A stretch of 64,000 nucleotides of DNA, from positions 1,426,001 to 1,490,000 of the forward strand of contig RQOL01000906.1 in assembly GCA_013076295.1 (NCBI GenBank), read 5' to 3'. This document shows positions 23,303-36,100 of the stretch, piece by piece. The notes under the pieces were generated by a model, which was not told the DNA's origin, searched no databases, and saw nothing but the letters and a program-made list of their open reading frames with translations. The translations under genes and the position numbers were made by a program. Within the stretch, counting starts at the first letter, position 1, and each line of letters begins with the position of its first letter. Origin of the DNA: Sanderia malayensis (lineage: Eukaryota; Cnidaria; Scyphozoa; Semaeostomeae; Pelagiidae).

Positions 23303-26300
23303 TTACAACGAGGAGTTTTCATCGAAACTCAATTGAAAAACATGGTCACGTTTGACAATGCAATATTCATTGAGGCTAATCTTTCTTTTGACAGGCGATC
23401 TGAACCTCTCTTCCGAACCGGAAAACCTCGATCTGACTCTCTCCTCGGATCCAGACGTTCTCGACGAAAAGAAGGAATTGCGACTCGGGATTTCAAACAT
23501 CGGAAACGGCCTAGCTTTCCTTTCGAACGAAAAACAGCGTCGAATATTCGCCTTCGCCTTGGCCATTGTGAGATTAACACTGGATGACGATGTGGCATCT
23601 TGCTCCTCTTGTTTCCCTGTGTCCCCTTCCCCTGGCAGATCAAAGTGTGCGATGCATGTTCTTCTTCGGCGGCTTCTTCGACGACGATGCTTGGAGGGAG
23701 ACTTCTTCGGTGTCGATCCGCTGGACAATTTTTGTGAGCTGTTGTCGCAGTCTTTTGATTGAGGCAATGATTGAGGTTGTTGTTGTTGTTGCTGAATCTC
23801 TTCATCTTCTTGAATCACTTCACTGTCACTTATATCGGATGATGTTGATGATGATGCAGATGATAGCAGGTATTCCACTGAGCTCTCCAACCCTTGACCG
23901 ACGTCCATTTGAAGTGATGGCAATGAAGTCAGACGAAGCATCCTCATGTCTTCTTCCAGTTGATCTTCATCTGTGTTGTTATTATCACTCAACTCGTGTT
24001 CCTCCTCCGCATTGTCTTCGTGGTCCGCTGCGTTGCCATCATTAAATACATCTTCGGTCTTCTTCTCTTCTGACACAAAATTTCACGTTGTTTAGGATTA
24101 CACATATCGTCCTATGCCCAGGGTCTATAACTACTTGTCCTACTTGTAATTTTGACCAAAAAAACAACCAACAAATATTCTAGCGAGTACTCAAGGCGTC
24201 ATGGACTTCAATAAGGCCACCAAATTATGTGATTAATGCCTTGGGCAGCACAGAAATGAGACTTCATAACGGGAATATGCCCGACCGAAGCGTCGTTTTC
24301 CAACAAAATCTCCAAGTGCCACAAATACCACACGCTTAATAACCGTGTTTCAAAAAGGTCCTGGGCGTTTCAAAAGGCCCTAGAGGCGATTTCATAGAGC
24401 GTTTAAGCTTTCACAAAGTCGCAGTAAATTCAGATTCAGCAACTTCAATACCCCCTGCGAGTGTTGCATATGCACCATTCAACTCAACACACTTCATCCA
24501 CACTTGGACTGGGTTACAAAACGCAACAGTCTTCCTTTACAAAGTCAGGCATGGCTAGAGCAATGAATTGCATCAGACACTACCCCTTTAAGCGTGTGAC
24601 CTGATGTCTTATGACTGACAAAATTCACTGAAAAAAGCGTCAGGGGGGCACTGAAATAGCATACAATAGAAACTCACCACTGGTCTTCTGTGAATTTTGG
24701 TCCCATGATTCGATCAATTCGTGTCCACAGCTCTCAATGCCACTGTCTTCTTTCAACGCATGCGCGTTGTCCACCGTGTGACTACCATTAAATGATGTCT
24801 CATTCTTATGCAGGTTAGTCTTGAAGGCCGACTCAGACAAGATGGTGTCATATGGCTCTTCGTCGTTCTTCGAATCAATGTATTCTTCCATTTCTTCGAC
24901 TGACATTTTGGATTGCAGAAACAGATGCAGTGCAACGTGAGATAAGTAGACGTTGTTTCTCACTACCCTGAAAGAATTTAAATATGTAATACAAGTTAGG
25001 CTTGAAGTAACGAACCCCAAGTAAATGCGAGTATATAGTTTCAGTTAAATACTTCACGGTTGTGTTGCACCGAACATACAGGGCTAACAGAGAAAATATT
25101 GTTTGCGCTCATTGTGCATGCACTTGGATTTCCACCCTTATCAACATCGTAGACTCTTGGGTATCGCACTACCATGAGCTCTTACGAGTACATATTAGAT
25201 GAAGTCTAACTCTCGAGCATCATGGCGGAGCCGCTGAAATCCATTGAAGGTTTTGTTGCCCGAAGGCTGGCCTCTCACCACCCAAGTGCTTGCAATTAGT
25301 AAGTACGCTCCTCCGTCACATGGCAAATATCATTGTCAGTAGCCAGTACCCAATATGCAATGTATAGTATTACGTATCAGTATGTATTATATACTTAGCA
25401 GCAGTATCAGTTACGGTTGTAAGTAGCAATAGCAGTAATGGTGGTGGTGGCAGTAACAACAATCGAAACTTACTTGGAGAGAAAATCCTGCAACCTTCTT
25501 TGACGCTGCTTTATGAAATCTGTGTTGAATCTGCCAAATAACTTTCTCCCAGGCAAAATAGGTGGATCTCTAACGAAAAGAAAGCACGGAAAATTAACTT
25601 TGCATGTAACTGGATGTTCTGCGATGTATACTTATTTATCACCTTGTTATGAGCAAGAATAACACAGTGTCTATGAAAATTAAGTGAGTTACGAGCGAGT
25701 TACGAGGGGGCGCAAAACTGAGTTGCGAGCAAGCGTAAGAGGATTACGAACAAGCAAACTTACGCTGTCATTAGGTCCTTCGTCAAACGTTCGCGTAACC
25801 AAACGAAGTCAGAATATCGACGTCGTACCTTGGAGTTCTTGACAGTGAATGCCATGTGATTGGTCTACAGTGACAAAAGATAAGAAAGTCAGGAGGAACA
25901 AAATGATATTACTAATAATGATCACAGTCATTGGCCAAACAAGTCGATTTAACACAGCTTCAATCATAATCAAGTTGATAATAGCAATGTCTTATGAAGT
26001 TATGAAGTAACCAAACTGCAGCAGTGCCTCTGTGATTACTGCAAGCCCCAATACCCTATAACTATATTCAAACTTCAAAGCAATGTAATGTCTACGGTGT
26101 GTTATACCTTAACCTCGACTTCATAATCCGTGAATCTTGCTCGGCCTTCTTCAATGTGAGTTCTTGCATTTCGCACGTGAATTGTGACGTACTGAAAGAA
26201 GAACAATGCAGAAAAGTAACGTGCTGGGCAAAATTAAATGAATTCATCCCAAGGCAGTTTGAGCCATCGAGTTGTGCTGCGGGGTGCAGAACAGTACAAC

Positions 26301-27945
26301 GCATATGACTATCATGCATGTTGAAATATTGTAGAATATTGATGCAAGAATAATATGGTACAATATTTCAATACTCAATGACAAGAAAGAGCTTTCAATA
26401 AGCTGTTTCTTGGACATATTCTAATGAAAGCACAGTTTTCTGTGAATGTGCTACTGGGACTTACATGCATGGTTCAAGCCTTCACCCTTTGACTTTCGAG
26501 AGCGCGTTTAATATCGCCAACGAGGTTTTGAATGTTGTATCACAAACAACATACAATATCATGAAGAACGCAATCAGAGTTCACAATTTAACACGACAAG
26601 ACCAAGTTGGTTGGCCAAGCGTACTCTAAAACGCAACACAACATGAACTGCATGACAACTGTTCACCATGTTGTGTTGTCATCTCGCACGGTTTTCTTAT
26701 CACGTGTATCCTAACATTAACATAAACATTAACAGTGAATGGCAAATTCAACTCAAAGCCTTCATTATCCATTCACTATATATTTCCAATAATCCTCACG
26801 TGCAATGGAATGTCAATTGACAGAGCCTTGGCATAAATATGCTATGCAATGCAAAAGCAAGCAAAGTCGCAAATCGCAATGCGGAATCAACATTGTATCT
26901 AGTACTTTAATCGTAGGCGTGAGATACAGGGGGTTAGGAGGTCGTTAGTCCCAGTTGCAGACAAACAAATGTCGCTCAATGGAGTCAGCACTCCACATTT
27001 GAAGCGTCCCCATGCCCCAGGTTCCAATGTCATGTTAATGCTGTCTGGGAAGATATAAAGATCCAGAACTGTGATAGAATTATACCCAATTAGATTCGTT
27101 GAATGAAAATGACAAGAGCCAGGTTGCTTTGAATGAAATTTTTGGATAAACTCGAACAATTGATACAGCTTCTGAATTATTTACCATGCAAATAATATAC
27201 CCCAGCATGAAATGCTCATTAGGAAGCTTTAGAATTCGAGCAACATCAGCGGAAAAACAAATACAATTTTGAAAAGCTCTGAGATAAAATAAACCAAAAA
27301 CATCGTTGAAAACTGTAACTATTAGTTTGAGGGGTGTGGCTTAATTTCGAATGCTTTTATCGTATACGTGAGCTCAAAAAAACGTTTTGGAATCGATTGA
27401 AGAACGGGGTAGTTTTATGGGTCTCAGGAAAAGGTAGGCTACAAACTCGAATTTCCACTGATCAATCATCGTCCCAAATCTGCAGCAATCTTAGCCAGGA
27501 AATTGCTCGCAAACAACTTTCCTGTTATGTTAGACTGATACGGATACAACGGACTCGAAGCAAATTAAACGGAAGAATATCTCCACACAGTGCCTTATGA
27601 ACGACGTGAGAATGAGATAAGTTCCGGGCCCTAAAAGCATGATTAGTGTACAAACAACGAGTTTTCTTGGCGATATAATCGGTCGAGTATTTCTATATAC
27701 TCATTACATATACAAAGTCATGCACAATGCTGCATGTATAATCAAACATTGTTCAGAAGTACAAGACGCACAATACAAATTACAATCGATGTATTCAAGT
27801 CCAAATTGCAGCAATTAGTTTCCACATTCATTTTTGCACAAGAAACAATATGCGTTTGATCTGCCTAAACAGAAAATGACTACTATTCAAGGTATATAAA
27901 ATTCAAGCAAACTAAACTCACCTCTCCACGAGAAAGACGATTCAT
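23303..27945 (-). CDS. Sorting nexin, SNX10/SNX11-like, with extended C-terminal tail
   Basis: Six exons, 27922-27945, 26108-26191, 25764-25864, 25474-25569, 24678-24967 and 23303-24069, join in phase to 453 aa. Residues about 9-125 form a PX domain: YVTIHVRNARTHIEEGRARF, DYEVEVKTNHMAFTVKNS, VRRRYSDFVWLRERL (the RRRYSDF phosphoinositide-binding signature), LPGRKLFGRFNTDFIKQR, and the C-terminal helix HVALHLFLQSKMSVEEMEEY seen in SNX10 and SNX11. Those proteins bind PI3P, act on endosomes and lysosomes and interact with the V-ATPase. They are only about 200-270 aa; here about 300 further residues follow: an acidic part, a Q-run, an RS/R-rich run (SKHRRRRSRRRR) and SGSEERxRS repeats. The first exon (MNRLSRGE) is short and chosen by ATG, donor and phase; another start is possible. 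Confidence 0.88.
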
Positions 27946-30900
27946 TTTGCACGTTAAGCTTTACCACACCACAATGTATCAGTGCAGAGAATGTATCTCC
28001 TGATATTCCTGTGTATGACAGTTGATGATGACAAAGTAACTCTCTGCTACTGTTCCTTTCCAATACAAAGTTCTCAGCTATCTGCTACAACAAGACGATG
28101 CACTGAGTATGCAAGCCTTTACTACACCCAATCAAATGGTTGAATCAGAGTTCTGCGGACAAGCTGAGCATTAATATCTTCATAATCTGAACATCAAATC
28201 GTCTGTCAGCAAAGCTGTATGTCATGGGCGGTGACCAGTTAATCTGGGGAAGCCTATCGTTATTCATTAGAAATCTTCACCCTTGAAAAACAAGGCGAAA
28301 ATCGACGATCCCAGAGCGATGGATTAAGCCTCTGGCCGACAAAAGGCAGCTCGTTCACATTTGTACTGTTTACTGAATGACTGGCTAATGCAAAAATTGT
28401 TACAATCTGAAAGAAAGGGCTGGTTATATCACGCTCCGGGAAACCATAGTACCTGCAAAGCATATTGAGAACGAAGGTCTGGGATTGCAAACTTCCATTC
28501 AATCCCCATTTACATCAAAATGATAAGGAAGACCAGACTAAAGTAAAGTGGTAAACAATGGCGTAAAAGCGGGTTATCACCAATTTTTTCTAATCATTAA
28601 ACATGTCCCTGTTTAATGATAAGAAAAAATACGAAATTTTTCGTCTTGAGAAAAAACACGCGCTATATGTCACGCCCTCTTAATTGTGGAGCCGCCCTAT
28701 TTTTTGGTACGTTTCTTAGCCCCCATTGGAGAGTAAAGCGCATGAAAGCAAAGCGGTGGCGGCCAAGGGTCTCGGGTAAATGGTGGCTGCCGAGGCGACG
28801 GTTGACAAAGCAAATCAAATTATATCCAACAGAACAAGCAAACTGGTCCACTCCAAATAACAGCATTCTTGATGTGTACTGGGGCTAAAATCACATTATC
28901 CTATTGCTGAGTAATGCTAAGTTATAGGTAGCACGCATTGAATTAATGACTGTTATCAAGGCGACAAGCTGTGCTCATCAAGTGATTCATCACAAGAAAG
29001 ATATTCACTCCAATCAACGATCCCTATGAACAACAACAACCCATCTTCAACGGCTGGGAGATAGCGTGGCAAAACGTGCAAGAACTCACCAAGTAAGTCG
29101 AAATTCTCCAACAAAAATGCATTACGCATTACCCTGATGCGAAATCGTTGTCTTCTTCAATACATTGAGTATTGCACTGGTGTATATAGATGGCAGCATC
29201 GTATTGGCCGGCAAGCCTAAAGTAAAAACGTTTGCCATTCAATTGATCGTTGCTGATTTAATCAAATGTGAACAAGACGGAGCGATGTAACAACAACAAC
29301 AACGAATTAATCACTATTTAATAAACTCACATTTTTATGCTTAGCGGGTTGCGACGCTGAAATAACAATCTACACGCCATCCATGGTTGAAGCAAGGCCA
29401 GTTCGTTACAGGAAAACATCTGTAACCTCCTCGCACAGCTAATCTATGCTGAGATATAAATGATCAGACTGGGGCCCCTTGTCTAAGATACTGAAAATGA
29501 CTCAGAAACACAAGTACAAGTTAAACTATCGAATACAGCGTACAGGATTTATGAGGACTTTAACTTATTATTGATTGGGATAGGCGGCATTAAAAGATAT
29601 ATTGCAACACAAAGGGGCATGAAATGATGCAGATGCCTCGTAAAATTAGATCGTATAAATTCAGACAAAGGCAAAACGTTTTTCACAGTAACTAACCGTT
29701 TCTTGCTACCGCAACCATCTAATAGTTACAGTAAGCAATTTGTCGTTCTTGTCTGGATTTCTAAACTGCTCTGCATCGGCATTGAGCACTGCTATTGCAG
29801 AAGGACTAAAACTTATAATTACAATACAATATGCATAGCGGAATTTCGATGTAATCAACCAAGCTCCTGGTTTTTGAACTATTTCATAAAGCTTCCCTTC
29901 ATATCCATTGAACTCTAATGAAGCACTTTTTAGGTAACCCTTAATTTACCTAAAAACTAACTCCTGAAGCACATGTCAGGAGTTTGGCAAGCTAAACGCG
30001 GCTTAAGAATCCTAACGCGAAAAGGGGACGGACAAAGGACGGTGAAAGAGAGTGAAGCCTGTTGGTGCCTCTTAAACAAATCACCAAGCGGACAGGAGAA
30101 CATCCCAATGACATATATGAGTCAACTTTATAAATCAAATGACACAAGTTATACAATCACCCCTTCAAACGTTGTTTTCACCGCTATGTATCATAGGTTT
30201 TTCCAAAGGAAATACAGTTTAGCCAACGGAAATCTTAATATTCCTCAACTTGAAGCTCCACAGCAGAGGTTGCTGAGGAAATAAGGACCTGACAAGTGCG
30301 ACATATCGTTGTTATAATAAATATGTTGTGGTATTGTGGTACATATTGCTATCATCAAGATATAGCAGTGATCTCTAACGTTACCTTTCTATCATCCATT
30401 GCCACAATACTTATCCTAAATTGCTTTAATAAAAACCTAGAAGAATAGGCTGCAGCAAAAAGTCTTCCCTCGTACATGACACGTTATTATTTTACTTCGT
30501 ATTACAGGAAAGCGTGCCAATACTCAGTAAAGCTAGAAGCCGGGCAGTAGGTTGGCTCAAACAAGCCATGCACTTTCCAATACATATCATAAATTCTTTA
30601 TGAAAACCCCAACATGAAAAATAATTATTACAACATTTATACGGCAGCTATGCAAAAATCTACCACGCACAAATTACACAACGATTGCATGCAGAATACT
30701 TTTGTGACAGGGCATTACCATTCATATTCAAAAGTTACATAAAAATTTCCTTCCTGCAGATGATAAACAACATTGTGTGCAAAAGATGTAGTTTTCCTCC
30801 AGAAAAATCCAAATCAATACGAAAGAGCGAAGGAAGTCTGCAAAAGTGCCTCATCAAAAGCAGTGAAATAACGGAGCAGTTTGGAATCAAATAATCTTTA

Positions 30901-31094
30901 GGAATATTTTGCTTCGGGCCCTTTCACAACGAGATTTTTTCAAGACAAAAATTAGTTGAAAAAAGTCCGTCTATTGAAAATTTGGGGCACCTTCGCAGAC
31001 CTTGGGGTTGCTCTAACCCTAATCTATGTAAAATTTTGTTTTATATGCATACCTGACATAGACCTGGCAATTACCTGGTACGAAAGCCCATTCA
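27946..31094. other. Gene-poor spacer between SNX10/11-like 5' end and SZT2 3' end
   Basis: This holds the promoter of the SNX gene at its left end and the 3' UTR of SZT2 at its right end. Frames such as 28616-28888 on the plus strand show no recognisable domain and no exon-like borders. I see nothing else I can support. Confidence 0.5.
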
Positions 31095-33122
31095 TTAAGA
31101 AGGCAGAATCTGCGTCCAAATGTTGTATGACACACAGGACACGACATTCTCGATATGTTCGATGTCGGCTCTGTCTCTGTCCGACAGATCTGAGTATTTC
31201 GAGACAGCAATTGGCGACACGGCAGGCTCTTCTCTGTATACTGCTTTTATGTCCTACAAGGGTAAATGCAAATTGTCATTATCCATTCTTAGTGACAGTG
31301 ACGGCACTTAAATGTGCCAACACGAAGGAACAAGCCATAGATTGGAAAGCAAACAAGCGAAAAGATGGTAAAGTTAATAGACACAGAGGTAAACAAAAAC
31401 AGAAGTAGATAAACACTAACTACAGACTATGATTGGTATACCTGTACGGTTCCATCAAGATCTGTGATAACGAGGACAAACATGTCCAAATTATTTTGAT
31501 TCAAAATGCAAATGTAACGAGTTTTCAAATCCTCTGATGAAAATTCACGATACAAATTTCCAAATTTTCCACTCAACACTCTGAATAAAACAAATAAAAA
31601 AAGTGGTTAGTTGAAGAAATAAAAATTCTCCAATGCACAATACTGAAATTAGATATCATTTCGATTGATTTGGAGTAGTGCCCTATGAAAAGTGGGCTAA
31701 AATGAGTACTGTCCCATGGTAAGTGGGCTAAAATGAGTACTGTCCCATGGTAAGTGGACGAAAATGAGTACTGTCCCATGGTAAGTGGACGAAAATGAGT
31801 ACTGTCCCATGGTAAGTGGACTCAACTGAGTACTGTCCCATGGTAAGTGGACTAAACTGAGTACTGTCCCATGATAAGTGGACTAAACTAAGTGCTGTCT
31901 CATGATAACAACAACAACAACACATACACCTCTACCCCCTAACACCCATTAACATATCTACACGCGCATATGCTAGAAGAGGGCAAAAGCCACTGCCTTA
32001 AGGGGTGACACGACACAAGAAGTTCTTTCTCCACAGCAAACTCACTTGAGTGTTGCATTCTTCCGTGGCCTTGAATTCCCAATTAGGGTGATGATCGCGG
32101 CGATATTATCATCAATATCTGCTATTGAGTAGACTTTCACAAGTGCCAAGAGCAGCTTCAACTCTGAATGAGAAATTTTCTGCAAACAAAAATGACAGTG
32201 GTGCGTTAATTAGTGATTGCTTGCCTTCAATTACGCTAAAAAAAGATGCCATTACCAAGTGCTGAAGAATTTTGAGAATAGTAAAGAATTTTGGAGATTG
32301 ATCCGGGCTATTTTTGGTAGAAGTTTTCAAAGAAACTAATCAAATTTTCAGCCACAAACAATATCTTTAGAATATGTTTCATATACAGTATAATTCATTT
32401 GGATTTTATGAGCGCGGAAATTGAGTCATAATTGAAATGGGAGAAATAATCATGACCCACCGGAGAGGTGATTTTTCTGATGCTCCGCAGCGTCTTCTCC
32501 AGTTTCCATTTATGCACAGGCAAATCAATCAAGCTATCCTTGCGCGATTCGAGTTTACGTCGTTGCTTCCTCGCAGCGACTGCGTCCTCGTCGGCACCGT
32601 CCATGAGCAGCAGTTGGTACCATACGAAGTCTCTCCAGCAATTGCTCAGACACATCGACGCTATCTTCGACAGTCGCTTGCTTACGAAAGCTACTTCGTT
32701 CGCAAGAAAGTTCACGTCAGCTACTTCGGTATTTTTGCTTAGTTGACCCGAGCTGGACGACCGATGAAACGTGCGGTCAGCGGCAGAAGTTGTTTTACCA
32801 TTCGAACCCGGTATGCAATCATTCGAATTGGACCGGCGAATATAAAGTTCACCGGATGCGGACTGATAAAGACGCGTGGACTGATCTGGCAGCACGTAGC
32901 TCGGTAGTTGTCTTTCAGTGAGTAAGGCTGTATCCGAACTCGGTTTTGCAATAATTTCGCTTGACGGTGAAGGTGATGTCGAGGTGGTTGCCTGGTGCAA
33001 AGAACCGGGCCATGTCGGAACTTTCAGTGGACCAGTCTCAGAAGCATGCGAGCTTTCGTCTTCGGAAACGACGGAATTGCCACTGGCCGTCGTGCTGAAT
33101 CGCACTCTGTGCTTTGTAGGCC
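31095..33122 (-). other. SZT2: SZT2 C-terminal exons
   Basis: Four exons close the gene with matching phases: 32461-33122 (donor after KITSP), 32046-32179, 31442-31580 and 31095-31253. They read from SELKLLLALVKVYSIADIDD through RYICILNQNNLDMFVLVITD and DIKAVYREEP to the terminal ENVVSCVSYNIWTQILPS and a TAA at 31095-31097. Ending on a conserved-looking aromatic helix (YNIWTQIL) and a stop, with no further phase-matched exon downstream, supports this as the true end. The first of the four is serine-rich and probably disordered. Confidence 0.8.
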
Positions 33123-36100
33123 CTGCAATGAAAAAAGCAATTAAGTTACAATCCCAGCTCATAAAACCGACCCCCATACCAGAAATACTTTCGCCGAAAA
33201 TAGTTCTTTCCAGAACACCCCAAGAGGGTTGGAAGCAAAAACAGTTGTATGATAGAAAACCCGAGTTGTCATTAATTGTGCAAGATGTGTCATAACCCCT
33301 TGCTGTGTAAGGCTTTCTGATACGAAGGGAAAGGGGTGGAAGAACTAGCCAAGAGAATTAACGATTTAAGGTTGGTTGAGAATTGTAAACTAAGACAGTT
33401 CCTGGGACAATATGAAAGTCCCAGATGACAGTCCCAACTCCCAGGAAAAAAAGAGCTTGAAAAACTTGACATCTGTGACAAAGCAAAAACTGCTGTCACG
33501 CTGACCAAGGGAAACCTCAAATCGAACACAAGTGGAAATAATATGAATGTGCGTGTAGAACTGCACGAGAATTACCTGCTTGCCCTTCCTCTGATTCTGG
33601 CATGGCAACGCTCTTGGGCGATGTGGAAAGTGTTCTCTTCCTATTCCTCAAGCTGCTCAGATTCCCCTTCAGGCTTCGGCGAGGATAGAACTCACGGCGA
33701 TTCGTGAGAACGAGGAAAAAAGTCAAATTCAACACCTCATTGTCCTGCGAAGGACTGAGGGTCATGATGACGTTGCCGTCGAAATCAGCAGAGTCTCGTC
33801 TGAAAGACGAGGCCATCTTTTGAAATTCTCCTTTATCTTGAGATTTGCTCGTGTAGTACATATAGCTGAGTATTGTCTGATCGATGCTATTGCTTGTTCG
33901 ATCCTCTGAATCATCTATCCTTGTTATCTTCGCGGGGTTCATCTTGTATCGCTCGGCATTTATGGTCAAGTACTTGTAAACCTCACTCGTCTCCAGCTCG
34001 GCAGAGCAGGGTATGCTGATAGTACCTGACATTGCAATGAAACTCAAATTACATTCATTAACACGTAGCTTAACCCTGATACACGGGCTACTTAATATAC
34101 ATAATCCTGCGTATTATTTTGCTTATTATTTAATGTACATAATTCTGCTGCATGTTGTATTCACTGTTTAGCTTGCCGAAATTTCCTGCCATAGCGAAGA
34201 AAAATTCGGAAGCAGGATATATCTGACGAAAGCTTTATCACAAACTGTTAGGATAATACAACAACAAATGTAGCTGAAGAATTCTATTGTTAACATTGAA
34301 GAGCTCTTCGAAGCCTGGATGTACCACCCAAACCAATCTTAAGGTTACCCCAAAAGTTGCCCGCGTTAAAGTACTAGATAACAATGGTTCTACGCACAGC
34401 TATCTGCACAGGTTACATGAACATAGGATGAAAACATAAAACATATAAAACTCTCACAGCATTCACAATAAAATCGCAACAATAACAATAAACATTCAAA
34501 CAAATAAATCAAACTGAATGGAAATTACCTTGGGCGAGGTAGCAGCATGAGAAGGCAGGGGGCTTCGAAAAAACACCCATGAGACTTTGCAACAGTTTTT
34601 GAACTGGATAGCCAGGGTAGAATATCATGTTTCGTCCCGACAAAAACTGCTGAGCCTGTCTGAGATGCAAATCGTAGGAAAACGAATGCAAGTGTAACAG
34701 GTCTCGGTATTTCATGCAGTCTTCTAAAAATTGCCAGTTCTCCTATGAATCAATAGGTATGAAAGATTCAAGTTCTCTAGGACCACTGAGGCTCAAAGAA
34801 TAGAAGTTTAATGGTTTTGAAGACAATTTACGGCGATTATGGTTTGAAATGGAGTTTATTAAATAGCATAGGAAAGGATTTAATTGTTTACCTGAACTGA
34901 TACACATCTGTCAAGGGTTTTCAAACGCGAAGCTTCAAAAGCAAACATTTTCAAGAACAGCTTATCACCCTAAAAAATGAAATCGAATATAATTTTAGCA
35001 CATGATGAGATTTTTTAGCTCAAAGTATGAAGTGAAACACCCTTCAACTTCAAGTTCACATATTTTTTGCAGAGATTAGGCGAGTTAAAATGTTTCTTAA
35101 TTTGATTAACATCTGATTTAATTGACTAGATAAGTATGTAGATAGCAGCAACTGAACACATACTTTGTATGATATTTCTAACACTATCAGTCCTGCGTTG
35201 GTATTCTTGTGCATGTAATGTGCACTTGGTCTACACCTGGACCCAGTCTGAAATAAAACAGTGTTTGTCAGCATGCAGTAAATCCCTACGTATACCAATA
35301 ACAATACATGAAGCACATAATACAGTGTCAACCTCGTTAGCTGCTTTCGAGGGAGGACGCTTGAAGACTGACTTCTGTGATTTCATCTGTTGGCTTAAAA
35401 AAAAAAACGTTCGGAATTATGTAGATATACTATTAGATATTAGGGAATAGTATAAGCTAATCATAGAACTATGACATACCTTATTGCTATAAACATTACC
35501 ATACATCAAGTATCATAAATTTAGGTTATAGCATGCTTTAAACCTTTTCAAAGCAATACGATCCTTTCAATCTTGATATCAGAAAGCTATAGCAAAACAC
35601 AAGTACCCGACATACCCTAAAAACATCTAGCTATAATATGCTATAATATGGAAAGCTTATACGATGAATGAGCAGTACCAATATACCGGTAACATACCTT
35701 TTTGCATTAGGCTGCACGTGGACAATATAAAACCCAAGCGTTTGCAGATATTGAATGTACTTTTGCATTACCGTCCACTTCAGTTCTCCATACCAATCAT
35801 GCTTGTCTTCGCTAAAAATCACACGAGAACTTTTGCCAGGTGATACGTTAGCCTCTCCTTCGCTTCTTACTCTCTGTTGATCTTTCTGTTGGTCATCTTT
35901 CTGCTCACAAAACAAAGCAACATTGTGAAAAAACGTCAAATTCAAACATAGCTGCGCTTCATGTCCTTGTTATTATTATTATTATTATTATTATTTATTA
36001 TTCCTTTATTTACAGTCGGCTGATAAGAGATAGCTATACTAAAGCTAAAATGTTCCATGTTCCATGTTTTATGTCTCCCTTCGTCTGGCATCTCCATGTC

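Noticed and set aside
23352..24045. Two open frames of 136 and 153 residues on the plus strand
   Set aside because: They are antisense to the last SNX10/11-like exon, whose frame is supported by splice phase and domain context.
26899..27159. 86-residue minus-strand frame inside the SNX first intron
   Set aside because: The text looks protein-like in places, but no acceptor/donor pair joins it in phase with the SNX exons and no family is recognised.
28616..28888. 90-residue plus-strand frame, tryptophan- and arginine-rich
   Set aside because: No recognisable domain, no matching splice sites, and a position in a spacer; likely chance or a decayed repeat.
31019..31210. Frame starting MLSRNTQICRTETE over the last SZT2 exon
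   Set aside because: It is a different frame from the phase-matched one. Using the acceptor before 31253 gives DIKAVYREEP and a natural stop, consistent with the preceding exon.
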